Below, piece by piece: positions 1 to 7,776 of a stretch of DNA of 10,275 nucleotides. This DNA comes from Cytophagales bacterium. Lineage in GTDB: Bacteria > Bacteroidota > Bacteroidia > Cytophagales > Cyclobacteriaceae. The notes beneath the pieces are model-generated. The model worked only from the letters and a program-made list of their open reading frames with translations, made no database searches and was not told the origin of the DNA. The stretch lies in contig DNTA01000005.1 in the NCBI GenBank assembly GCA_003500135.1, positions 1 to 10,275 on the forward strand, written 5' to 3'. The stretch's first letter is position 1. Each line of letters opens with the position of its first letter. The translations under genes and the position numbers were made by a program.

Positions 1-1213
1 ACAAGCGACTAATGGCTGCTTCATCCGATGCTTCATTAAAAGAATTGAACTCTCTGGTGGGCAACCCATATTTATTTTCGGTTGAATCTAGAAAATGAAA
101 AGGTTCCCCAAAAATCGAAGTAAGCATTATACCTGCCGCACCGGAAATCACACTATGCCCGCTGGTATATTCCGGAAAAGGTGGCGTTTGTAGCAGAGGC
201 TGCCACTCCTCATCAATATGTTGATTGATCAGGGTTTCTGGTCTTATCAAATTGCTTCTGTACTTCTCGTCCCAGCAGCTGATAAAACCATCAGCCAGAG
301 CAATGGAAGTAAGTGCAAATACGCGTGAAGTTTCTAATAGATCGGTGTCTTCTTTGTAACAGGCAATTCTCGCAATTTCCATCCAGTGTCCTCCTGGAGT
401 GATTTTTTTGGTGGCAAACATCACATGGCCCTTTACATTCATAACATAGGGGTTACAATCCCAAAAGCTCGCTATCTCTTTTTCTTCTTCTGTTAATTGA
501 TTCCCAACATCATATACCTCTTTCACCTCCAAATAAAACGGACTGTTTTCACTCATATCAAATGGAGTGGGCTTTTCCGGTACAAATTGTGTGGCTGAAT
601 CCAATACGAAGGGTCTTATCTTATTCCAATGAGGCTCAATAGCTTCCATGTAAGCCGGAGGGGTAGGCTGCCATCTGGTTTTGTCGTCGGTTTTTACATT
701 AAATTTTTCATAGGTCCGTGTTTCCTTATAGTTGTCTTTATCCGCCCAGTCTAAGATATGTTTAGTCACTTCATCTGCGTAAGTCAATGAGTTTTCAAAA
801 ACTTTGGAAGATACCCCGGACTTCTCTACTTCAGTGTGCCATTTATTTATATAGGCATCCATTTTATCCTCAGAAAAAATGAGGGTTTTACCGATCAGAA
901 GAAAAGCCTGTATAGCAGCAATATCAAGATTAACTTCATTTGTGGGGTTTGGTATAGGCTCAAGTCCATTAAGCTGTCCGGCTAAGGGTATATAGCTTGA
1001 ATCCTTCCGGACCAAAATTTCATAGGCAGCAATGCTTGGATAAGCATAAATCCGGCTGGCCACCGGTGGAGAAAAAATATCATGCACTATTACATCTGTC
1101 AGTTTTTTCATTGCGCTATGAAGAGCGTCTGGTTGGATTTCAACCTCTTTTTTGGGTGCCTGGCAAGCATTTATAAACGCTATTAAAAGTAAAAGTCCAA
1201 ATATTTTTTTCAT
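1..1213 (-). CDS. Vanadium-dependent haloperoxidase-like lipoprotein (PAP2/haloperoxidase fold), C-terminus outside window
   Basis: The frame opens with ATG at 1213 and stays open for 404 codons to the window edge, so the C-terminus is missing. Residues 1-17 (MKKIFGLLLLIAFINAC) form a signal peptide with a loose lipobox ending at Cys17. The probable vanadate pocket is visible: Lys317 and Arg324, seven apart as Lys353/Arg360 are in Curvularia chloroperoxidase; the Ser351-Gly352-His353 triad within PFPEYTSGHS; and Arg403 in AISRL at the very edge. The partner His, expected six residues after Arg403, lies just outside. Phe346 aligns with Phe397 of the fungal chloroperoxidase. The early SPPVASRIYAYPSIAAYE segment (residues 48-65) and TPGGHW in the middle fit bacterial members. 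The family oxidises halides with H2O2 to hypohalous acid, but the same fold includes acid phosphatases, so halide and activity are unproven. It is the last visible gene of the operon, 33 nt after its neighbour. Family call is firm; activity is inference. Confidence 0.9.
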   Translation of the reverse strand, partial: MKKIFGLLLLIAFINACQAPKKEVEIQPDALHSAMKKLTDVIVHDIFSPPVASRIYAYPSIAAYEILVRKDSSYIPLAGQLNGLEPIPNPTNEVNLDIAAIQAFLLIGKTLIFSEDKMDAYINKWHTEVEKSGVSSKVFENSLTYADEVTKHILDWADKDNYKETRTYEKFNVKTDDKTRWQPTPPAYMEAIEPHWNKIRPFVLDSATQFVPEKPTPFDMSENSPFYLEVKEVYDVGNQLTEEEKEIASFWDCNPYVMNVKGHVMFATKKITPGGHWMEIARIACYKEDTDLLETSRVFALTSIALADGFISCWDEKYRSNLIRPETLINQHIDEEWQPLLQTPPFPEYTSGHSVISGAAGIMLTSIFGEPFHFLDSTENKYGLPTREFNSFNEASDEAAISRL

Positions 1214-1246
1214 ACTCAAGATAAATTTATTACACATCCATTGTTA
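1214..1246 (-). other. Short intergenic spacer, no promoter or terminator seen
   Basis: This 33-nt AT-rich gap is the only stretch in the window not covered by a coding region. It has no inverted repeat able to form a terminator hairpin and no Shine-Dalgarno sequence before the ATG at 1213. A-rich leaders without Shine-Dalgarno are normal in Bacteroidota. The gap is too short for a full promoter, which supports co-transcription of the haloperoxidase-like gene with the VCBS genes. Confidence 0.6.
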
Positions 1247-4200
1247 TCAGAATGATGCAATTTTGTCGTCCTTAAAATAATATTCAAATGTAAAAATCTT
1301 TGCGCAACCGTTATTGGGCACAAAAACGAAGTATTCCTTATTATTTACCATTATAACTCCTGAATTTCTAATTTGCCCCATTAAATTAATCTCTTTTCCA
1401 ATACTAGTCAATTGCTCAAACCGGCCATTATCATACTGCATGATTTCCCCGTAACTACCGTCTAAAAGTCCGAAATTGATGTTAAGGTCGGTAAAATTAC
1501 CAGTCGATATAATGTATCCATTTTCTCCAATGCTAAAGGAATGAATAGATGAAACCTGGGTCGATGGCGGAAGCGCTTTTGTAATGAACGTTCCATCACC
1601 ATGATTCAAAATGGCCAGTGACTTCAATTCTTGGACTTCCAGGGAGTCAATTTTGTTGTCCTCATTGATTACGAAGGACTCTATACCGTTAACTTCTTCC
1701 GCATATTTTGCATAAGTCTGGAATTTTTTATTAAACGCTGAAACCTGTCTGGTAATATCATCCTTGGTCACCACAGGGATATATCTACCCTGGGAAAATT
1801 GCATGATAATGGGCTCGGATTGCCCGTTGCCGTCGAAATCAGAAATGTATAACTTAAGCGGTTTTTCTTTCTGAGCTTTCAGTTTACTATTCAACCCGAT
1901 ATTTCCCGCTAAAATATCTAAAAGGCCATCACCATTTACATCAGTGATTTCAATGGTATTCCATAAGCCGCTTGTGCCCTCAATTTCTACAGTTTTATTA
2001 AAAGCAAGATTGTCATTAACTGCAATACGGATGGGCATCCAGTGACCGGCAATGATCAAATCAAAATCGCCATCGCGATCGTAGTCCATCCATTTGGCAT
2101 CGGTTATCATGCCATTGAAAACTGGTGATCTTTTAATTTCATATTCTGTAGGCGTAGATAGCAACAAATAGCTTTCAGATGATTTGCCATAATCTCTAAA
2201 CGTAAAATCCGCGCCGACAAAAACATCTGTTCTACCATCACTATTGATATCTCCTACTGCGAGACAGGAACTATTTTTCCGGGGCAGTGTAAAATTTTGA
2301 TAACGGGTGAAATTTCCATTATTATTGATGTAAATGCGATCCTCAAGAATTGGATTCCCTTCCTCATATTGACCGCCTCCACTGGCAACGAAAATATCGA
2401 GATCACCGTCATTATCAAAGTCCAACATTTCAGCAGCTACATCTTCAAAATGCTTGTCCCGGGTAAATACCTCTGGTGACAATTTATCAAACCGGCCATT
2501 GATTTGAATTAACAATTGCGATGATTGCCCGTAAGCGCCCCCTAAATACATATCATCCAAACCATCGCCATTTATGTCGCCTATCGCTAGTGCCGGGCCT
2601 TTGGTAGATGTTTTATAAGGTAAAAGAAACTGTGTGTTGAAATCAGCATAATCATTCTCCTGATGACAAAAAGGAAGTTCTATCGACTTGGCTTCAAATC
2701 TTTTGATCAATTGGCCACTTCGGTCTTGCGCTTTCTGGCCCTTTTCGTCCTTTTGTACCGTTAGGGTTGCATTCAATTCAACCGGAGCTACAATTTGTAT
2801 AGTACCATCGGGCCAAATAATCTCAAGGGAATCTATTTTTTCAATTTCATCCAAACCGAAAAAAGCTATGGGCTCAGAGGAAGATTGAAACCCTGAGGTG
2901 GATTGCAGTTGTTCTGTTATTGTGTTTTTGCCTGAATGAACGGAAACGAGGCTGCCGAAACCATAGGTATTGTATTTACCTGCCCTTAATTTCACTTTTA
3001 AAAAATTTGATGAGGTATCATTATTTTGGTATACAAAAGCCGACTGATTGACATTATTGACAACAAGATCGAGGTCGCCGTCATTGTCCAGGTCGCCATA
3101 TGCTGCACCATTGGAGCAGGAGGCCTGATGCAGTCCCCAGGAGTCTGATACCTGCTTGAAAGCAAAATCGCCCTGATTTTGGTACATGTAGTTTTTGATC
3201 TTGAGCGTAGGCATTTGCTTCATTATTTCCTGGAGACGTTTGTCTTCATTTTCAGCGGCGTTATTCAAATTTTGAATGTTGGCGAGATACTGTATGTAAT
3301 CAAGATCATTGGGCCTTTTATAAATGCCATTTGTGATGAAAAGATCCTTGTAACCATCGCGATCAAAATCAGCCGGCAGTGGTGACCAACTCCAATCAGA
3401 AGCTGAAATGCTTGCATAGTTGGCTACATCGATGAACATCCCATCGCCAATGTTTTTCTGAAGCGTATTTTGAACTACCTGAGGGGCATAGCCGTAGCGC
3501 GATTTGATTTCGCTGACCTGCCACTTGTCTTCTCCGGCCGATTTCATATATAAATCGGGGCTGTCAGGTAGCATATCCAATGTGATGATATCTTGTAATC
3601 CATCATTATTCATATCCGCCACATTATTACCCATCGAGTAGCGACTGGTATGGGCAATACGTTTTTGCAGGTCTTCCGTAAACGTGCCGTCACCCTGATT
3701 GATATACAAATAATCGTTTTCATGAAAATCATTGGAAATATAAAGGTCCGGCCAGCCGTCATTGTTTATATCTGCAGCTTTTACCCCCAATCCATACCCT
3801 ATCCGGCTTGAATAGATCCCCGAAAGATTTGTGACATCCGTAAAACTGGCTTCACCTTCACTCATCAGGTTTTTTAAGAGACGGTCACCCGACTTTTCAT
3901 GTGTGCCCAGCCTCAAGGAAGCAGGGCCATAGGAGCTGGCATCATGAACCGAATGATTCAGCAGATAGACATCCAGGTCGTTGTCACGGTCGTAATCAAA
4001 AAACACGGCCTGAGTACCAAAGCCCTTAAAATCAAGGCCGTAATTGGCTGCAGATTCTGTGAAACTCAGGTCTCCATTGTTGATAAATAGTTCGTTATGC
4101 CCTTTCAGCCCTTTATAATCCGATACATTATTTACATAAATATCAAGGAAGCCGTCACCATTAACATCGGCCATGGTAACTCCCGTAGACCAGTCGGCTT

Positions 4201-4522
4201 TTCCTGCTGTACCAGAGGTTAAAGTAATGTCTTCAAATTTGAAATTCCCCTTATTGAGATAAAGCTTGTTTGATCCCTGGTTCGATGTAAAGTAAACGTC
4301 GGGCAAATCATCATTATTGATGTCGCCAATGGCAACGCCACCCCCATTATAGAAATAGAGGTATTCTATAATATTGAATGTATCCGAGCTCACCACTTTA
4401 TTATTGAATTCAATATTGGTATGCTCTTTATCCAACATTTCGAATAGTGTGTATTGCGCATTTTTTTCTGTGCACTGCCAAAACACCAAAAAGAGAATGA
4501 ATAAGATTCTAGAATTCCTCAT
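1247..4522 (-). CDS. VCBS/FG-GAP repeat and ASPIC/UnbV domain lipoprotein (CRTAC1-like), most diverged paralogue
   Basis: A complete 1091-residue protein, exported and probably lipid-anchored: residues 1-17 end in VFWQC, a hydrophobic stretch with a weak lipobox. Acidic calcium-loop motifs of the form DxDxDGxxD begin at residues 67, 119, 176, 251, 303, 385 and 477; one ASPIC/UnbV domain covers about 521-590 (GFQSSSEP, IIWPDG); further motifs begin at 649, 701, 758, 813, 861 and 895. A WSW element (377-379) precedes motif six and HQEN (620-623) precedes motif eight, as in the neighbouring paralogue. Several loops are altered: DINNDDLPD at 67, DYDRDNDLD at 176, and DFDGNGQSE at 895, while the fourteenth motif of its paralogue is lost (IGENGYIIS near 998). 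No catalytic domain is seen; the family is thought to bind calcium and ligands. The ATG shares its A with the preceding gene's TAA, so translation is probably coupled. Database names such as 'RNA-binding protein' would be unreliable. Confidence 0.95.
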   Translation of the reverse strand: MRNSRILFILFLVFWQCTEKNAQYTLFEMLDKEHTNIEFNNKVVSSDTFNIIEYLYFYNGGGVAIGDINNDDLPDVYFTSNQGSNKLYLNKGNFKFEDITLTSGTAGKADWSTGVTMADVNGDGFLDIYVNNVSDYKGLKGHNELFINNGDLSFTESAANYGLDFKGFGTQAVFFDYDRDNDLDVYLLNHSVHDASSYGPASLRLGTHEKSGDRLLKNLMSEGEASFTDVTNLSGIYSSRIGYGLGVKAADINNDGWPDLYISNDFHENDYLYINQGDGTFTEDLQKRIAHTSRYSMGNNVADMNNDGLQDIITLDMLPDSPDLYMKSAGEDKWQVSEIKSRYGYAPQVVQNTLQKNIGDGMFIDVANYASISASDWSWSPLPADFDRDGYKDLFITNGIYKRPNDLDYIQYLANIQNLNNAAENEDKRLQEIMKQMPTLKIKNYMYQNQGDFAFKQVSDSWGLHQASCSNGAAYGDLDNDGDLDLVVNNVNQSAFVYQNNDTSSNFLKVKLRAGKYNTYGFGSLVSVHSGKNTITEQLQSTSGFQSSSEPIAFFGLDEIEKIDSLEIIWPDGTIQIVAPVELNATLTVQKDEKGQKAQDRSGQLIKRFEAKSIELPFCHQENDYADFNTQFLLPYKTSTKGPALAIGDINGDGLDDMYLGGAYGQSSQLLIQINGRFDKLSPEVFTRDKHFEDVAAEMLDFDNDGDLDIFVASGGGQYEEGNPILEDRIYINNNGNFTRYQNFTLPRKNSSCLAVGDINSDGRTDVFVGADFTFRDYGKSSESYLLLSTPTEYEIKRSPVFNGMITDAKWMDYDRDGDFDLIIAGHWMPIRIAVNDNLAFNKTVEIEGTSGLWNTIEITDVNGDGLLDILAGNIGLNSKLKAQKEKPLKLYISDFDGNGQSEPIIMQFSQGRYIPVVTKDDITRQVSAFNKKFQTYAKYAEEVNGIESFVINEDNKIDSLEVQELKSLAILNHGDGTFITKALPPSTQVSSIHSFSIGENGYIISTGNFTDLNINFGLLDGSYGEIMQYDNGRFEQLTSIGKEINLMGQIRNSGVIMVNNKEYFVFVPNNGCAKIFTFEYYFKDDKIASF
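2753..2962 (-). other. ASPIC/UnbV domain of the 1247-4522 protein
   Basis: Residues about 521-590. Diagnostic features are GFGSLVSV at the start, STSGFQSSSEP in the middle, FFGLDE, and IDSLEIIWPDG, followed by a closing strand (ATLTVQ). The order matches the ASPIC/UnbV pattern of glycine-rich strand, GFQS, plus-sign W-P-x-G. It separates the N-terminal seven calcium motifs from the C-terminal six. Confidence 0.85.
3047..3115 (-). repeat. Paralogous core segment, copy 3 (motif 7, NGAAYGDLDNDGDLDLVVNN)
   Basis: Residues 470-492 of the 1247-4522 protein. It differs from the copy at 6307-6375 at one residue of 23. This is the most conserved stretch shared by the three large proteins and holds an ideal calcium loop, DLDNDGDLD. 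Confidence 0.85.
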
Positions 4523-4524
4523 TA
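4520..4524 (-). other. TAATG stop-start junction (1-nt overlap)
   Basis: On the minus strand the TAA stop of the 4522-7776 gene shares its last A with the ATG of the 1247-4522 gene. No Shine-Dalgarno sequence lies upstream, so re-initiation by terminating ribosomes is a plausible way to keep the two paralogues at similar levels. The coupling itself is inference. Confidence 0.8.
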
Positions 4525-7500
4525 AAAATCGAACAAGATAAAATGGTCGTTGTTCCTCGCCACTAATATTTTGTTTTCCAATACTTTTATGTCTCTCACC
4601 TCTCCGGATACTATGAAGCCTTTGTTGCTGGCATGCTGAATAAATTCTCCATTGCCGATATTTTCCAAATATGTACCATAACTGGCATCATACCTGCCTA
4701 CTTCCGGTTTCGCGCCATACAGGTTTCCACCCATCACCAGGTCTTCATCACCGTCCCGGTCAAAATCATGCGAGGCTACAGCATAAATCGGGCTCAACTG
4801 CGCAATCTGAGGTAGTGTTACCCATTCAAAGTTACCTTGCCCATCATTGATGGCAATAATTGATGATAGATGGTTCACCTCCAGTTTCATTGCTTTATCG
4901 TACATTTCTTTACCGAGTATTTCTTGCAATGTTGCGTCTTTAAACGACTGATAATCCGGATATTTTTTCAGAACAAATTTTAATTGATCCGCCAGGTTAT
5001 GACGTAAAGCATAGGGGAATAAGTCTCCTTTTTCGTTGGACCAGGCCAAAATAGGATCGACGAATCCATTTTTATCGAAATCATCTGTTACAAGAAAAAT
5101 TGGCTTTTGCTCCGAAGCTTTAAAACGGCTGTTCATTCCATGATTGCCTGCCACTATATCCTGGTCACCGTCATTGTCAATATCTACGGCATGCACCACA
5201 TTCCACCATCCTTTCAGGTTCTCGAGACCACCATCGTGCTTTTCCAACCGGCAGTTCACATTAAGGAATATATTAATCCCCATAAATTCTCCGGTAACTA
5301 CCAGATCGGGTAAACCATCATTATTTAAATCTTCCGTAAACGCGCTTGTGATCATCCCCATTTTTTTCAACCCGGGAGCGTATGAATCCGCAACCTCTTC
5401 AAAATTACCGGAACCGTCATTCATCAACAAATAGCCATCGCCCGGCATTCCGTATTGAAATGGTATAAGCCGTTCACCGACGAAAAGGTCCTGATCTCCA
5501 TCCTGATCAAAGTCGATGGGAACTACTACAGAACTACAAACATATTTGCCTTTTTTGGGCAAAAATTGATCTGATAAAACAAATTGACCGTTTTCATTGA
5601 AATACAGTTTATCCTTTAACAGCGATGACGAGGAAGGGAATTCACTACTTCCGGTAGTCACATAAAGATCGAGGTCTCCATCATTGTCGGCGTCAAAAAA
5701 AGCAGAACCAATGTCCTCTGATTTCGATTCTTCACCGAAGATCAATTCATTTTTATTGTTGAATACAATTCTTGATGCCTGGTCTCTTGCCCCTCCGAAA
5801 TAAAAATCCATAAAACCATTGTCATCCACGTCAGCAACTGAAACTTTAGGGCCTTCAGTACTTTGCATGTGGTATTTCAGTCGATCACGATTAAAGTCCA
5901 CAAATTCATTTTCCTGATGCCTTGTATCTAAAATCTGCTTATTGAAAAACAGGTTATCGGTATCCTTATCATGTTCCAGGCTTTTTTGAATCGCCTCCTT
6001 TTCATAAATATCCAGGGTTTGGTTTGTATTGACATTGTTGAGTGCGGTAATCATTCCTGATGGCCACTTGACCACCACATCGACCTTCGAAGAATCTCTG
6101 AGGCCAACTAATGGCCTATGATCCACTGAACTTTGAAAACCACGGGTAGGTTGTTGCTCGATGTAATATTGGCTTTCACCTTGCCGGATTGTGATTTGAG
6201 AACCTACAGCGTAAGGGTTTTTGCCCGTGCCATGTAAAACCAGCCTTAAATAATTACCCGCTTCCTTTCTTTGATCAAGGTCGTTGCGATAAATAAAAGA
6301 GGGCATGTTTACATTATTGACAACCAGGTCAAGATCCCCATCGTTATCCAGATCACCATAAGCTGAACCATTAGAAAAAGATGGTTTATCGAGGCCGAAA
6401 TTTAGTGTGGCATCCTCAAATCTCAATTCGCCTGTATTTCTGTAAGCTTTATTACTGATACTATTGGAAGGAATGATCTCAATTAGTTTTTTGTAATTCA
6501 CCTTGTTCTCAGTAATAATCGAACGGATCACTTCTTCGTTTGAAATGTAATTGAGATAGTCCTGATCGGTAAGATCCTGATAAATTCCATTAGCAATGAA
6601 AATGTCTTTCAGGCCGTCGTTATCCATGTCATAAATAAGAGCTCCCCAGCTCCAGTCTGTGGCTTCCACTCCTGCCAGGCGCCCAATTTCACTAAAAGTG
6701 GTATCACTGTTGTTGAGTTGCAGGGTATTTCTGGTGAATTGGTGGAAATACCCATTCTCAACATTATAGCTGTACTTGTCCCAATTTTCAAAAGTGGTGA
6801 CTGACTTTAATCGCTTGTAATCACCCGGGAGCATTTCCGTTACAAAAAGGTCGGAATAGCCGTCATTGTTAATATCAGCCATATCCGCTCCCATTGAAGC
6901 CCCACTGATAGATTTCATGGATTCTGTTAACCTTTCATGGAAGGTACCATCCTGATTATTGATATATAAATAATCCCTTTCAAAAAAGTCATTGGAAACA
7001 TAGATATCCTCCCAGCCATCCTTATTTACATCACCTACCGTTACTCCCAGTCCGAACCCTATAATACTGCCATAAATGCCGGCTTCTTCACTGACATCTT
7101 CAAAATAATCTCCTTCGTTTCTCAGTAATTTATCGCCTCCAAGGCTGTCACGAATATGACGTTCATTTCGCTCCAGATTGAAACTGCCTATGGCCTGGTA
7201 GGAGTTGTTGAGTAAGTAAACATCGAGGTCACCATCTTTATCATAATCGAAAAAAGAGGCGTGCGTACTGTATCCACGATCGTCTAACTTATATTCTTTG
7301 GCTTTTTCGGTAAATGTATTGTCCTGATTGTTGATATAAAGCTCATTTTGCTTTTTGTCGCCCTCAATATCACCCGAATTACACACGTAAATATCCAACC
7401 AGCCATCTGCATTCACATCAGCCATTGTTACACCTGTAGACCAGCCCATTTTGCCGCCTACGCCAGCGCTTTGGGTTATATCTTCGAATTGAAAATTTCC

Positions 7501-7776
7501 TCTATTCAGATATAGTTTATTAGAAGACTGGTTGGCCGTGAGGTAAACATCCACTAATCCATCATTGTTGATGTCTCCTATGCTTACCCCGCCGCCGTTG
7601 TAGTAATTCCTGTAAGTGTATACATTGAATTCATCGTTGAAGATCAAATTATTGGTGAAATCTATACCGGTCTGGCTTTGATCCAGAAGCGTGTAGAGCG
7701 CTTTCTCCTGATCTTTTTTTTCGCCGCATGAAATGAGCAGCAAACAAAGACTTACAACAGGTAAAAATTGTTTCAT
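4522..7776 (-). CDS. VCBS/FG-GAP repeat and ASPIC/UnbV domain lipoprotein (CRTAC1-like), complete 14-motif form
   Basis: A complete 1084-residue protein with a clear lipoprotein signal: residues 1-17 end in LLLISC, and Cys17 is followed by a charged stretch (GEKKDQEK), which suits an envelope or surface lipoprotein. Fourteen DxDxDGxxD calcium loops begin at residues 68, 120, 177, 249, 301, 383, 475, then 649, 695, 755, 816, 865, 899 and 1004. A single ASPIC/UnbV domain (about 523-590; TRGFQSSVDHRP, VKWPSG) sits exactly between the first seven and last seven. Other family marks are TDWSWG (373-378), RHQENEFVDF (619-628) and a polar, probably helical insert near 921-966 before the last motif. 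The seven-plus-seven layout suggests two beta-propeller-like halves, which is inference. No enzyme motif is visible; a role in calcium-dependent binding or assembly at the cell surface is likely. ATG at 7776 overlaps the upstream lipoprotein's stop (ATGA). It is the reference member of the three paralogues here. Confidence 0.95.
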   Translation of the reverse strand: MKQFLPVVSLCLLLISCGEKKDQEKALYTLLDQSQTGIDFTNNLIFNDEFNVYTYRNYYNGGGVSIGDINNDGLVDVYLTANQSSNKLYLNRGNFQFEDITQSAGVGGKMGWSTGVTMADVNADGWLDIYVCNSGDIEGDKKQNELYINNQDNTFTEKAKEYKLDDRGYSTHASFFDYDKDGDLDVYLLNNSYQAIGSFNLERNERHIRDSLGGDKLLRNEGDYFEDVSEEAGIYGSIIGFGLGVTVGDVNKDGWEDIYVSNDFFERDYLYINNQDGTFHERLTESMKSISGASMGADMADINNDGYSDLFVTEMLPGDYKRLKSVTTFENWDKYSYNVENGYFHQFTRNTLQLNNSDTTFSEIGRLAGVEATDWSWGALIYDMDNDGLKDIFIANGIYQDLTDQDYLNYISNEEVIRSIITENKVNYKKLIEIIPSNSISNKAYRNTGELRFEDATLNFGLDKPSFSNGSAYGDLDNDGDLDLVVNNVNMPSFIYRNDLDQRKEAGNYLRLVLHGTGKNPYAVGSQITIRQGESQYYIEQQPTRGFQSSVDHRPLVGLRDSSKVDVVVKWPSGMITALNNVNTNQTLDIYEKEAIQKSLEHDKDTDNLFFNKQILDTRHQENEFVDFNRDRLKYHMQSTEGPKVSVADVDDNGFMDFYFGGARDQASRIVFNNKNELIFGEESKSEDIGSAFFDADNDGDLDLYVTTGSSEFPSSSSLLKDKLYFNENGQFVLSDQFLPKKGKYVCSSVVVPIDFDQDGDQDLFVGERLIPFQYGMPGDGYLLMNDGSGNFEEVADSYAPGLKKMGMITSAFTEDLNNDGLPDLVVTGEFMGINIFLNVNCRLEKHDGGLENLKGWWNVVHAVDIDNDGDQDIVAGNHGMNSRFKASEQKPIFLVTDDFDKNGFVDPILAWSNEKGDLFPYALRHNLADQLKFVLKKYPDYQSFKDATLQEILGKEMYDKAMKLEVNHLSSIIAINDGQGNFEWVTLPQIAQLSPIYAVASHDFDRDGDEDLVMGGNLYGAKPEVGRYDASYGTYLENIGNGEFIQHASNKGFIVSGEVRDIKVLENKILVARNNDHFILFDF
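6007..6210 (-). other. ASPIC/UnbV domain of the 4522-7776 protein
   Basis: Residues about 523-590. It starts with AVGSQITIRQG, carries TRGFQSSVDHRPLVGL, then VDVVVKWPSG, and closes with NVNTNQTLDI. This is the best match of the three copies to the ASPIC/UnbV consensus as I know it, including the W-P-S-G turn that the 8335-10275 copy lacks. Confidence 0.9.
6307..6375 (-). repeat. Paralogous core segment, copy 2 (motif 7, NGSAYGDLDNDGDLDLVVNN)
   Basis: Residues 468-490 of the 4522-7776 protein. It is identical at 22 of 23 residues to each of the other two copies, but at the DNA level I count 48 of 69 matching bases with the copy at 10135-10203, with most differences at synonymous sites. Confidence 0.85.
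7773..7776 (-). other. ATGA stop-start overlap
   Basis: The TGA of the 200-residue lipoprotein gene (7775-7773) overlaps the ATG of the 4522-7776 gene (7776-7774) by the classic four-base arrangement. It fixes the start of the large gene and indicates coupled translation. Confidence 0.85.

Noticed and set aside
1..1213. Plain PAP2-type acid phosphatase instead of a haloperoxidase-like protein
   Set aside because: Not excluded as an activity, since the pocket is shared, but the length, the Lys-x6-Arg spacing, the SPPVASRIYAY segment and PFPEYTSGH fit the haloperoxidase-like branch better.
1214..1246. Promoter-like TATCTTG before the haloperoxidase-like start (Bacteroidota -7 element resembles TAnnTTTG)
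   Set aside because: It lies within a few bases of the ATG, leaving no room for a transcript start, and no matching -33 element is seen.
4506..4515. Overlapping XbaI and EcoRI sites (TCTAGAATTC) resembling a cloning junction
   Set aside because: The bases encode part of the signal peptide of the 1247-4522 protein in frame, and the reading frame and paralogy continue on both sides; chance is sufficient.
5144..5434. Plus-strand open frames of 60-96 codons (for example here and at 3179-3385, 8960-9205)
   Set aside because: They lie antisense to strongly supported VCBS/ASPIC genes, show no domain or signal, and arise from the biased codon pattern of the D/N/G-rich repeats.
6609..6791. Minus-strand frames inside other genes (6609-6791, 7904-8128)
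   Set aside because: They are out-of-frame readings of well-supported genes on the same strand, with no plausible start context or protein features.
2220..7600. Many scattered copies of a short ccatcattgtt-like word, suggesting a repeat array or CRISPR
   Set aside because: Spacing is irregular and always in frame with D-x-N-N-D-G calcium loops, so these are protein-level repeats.
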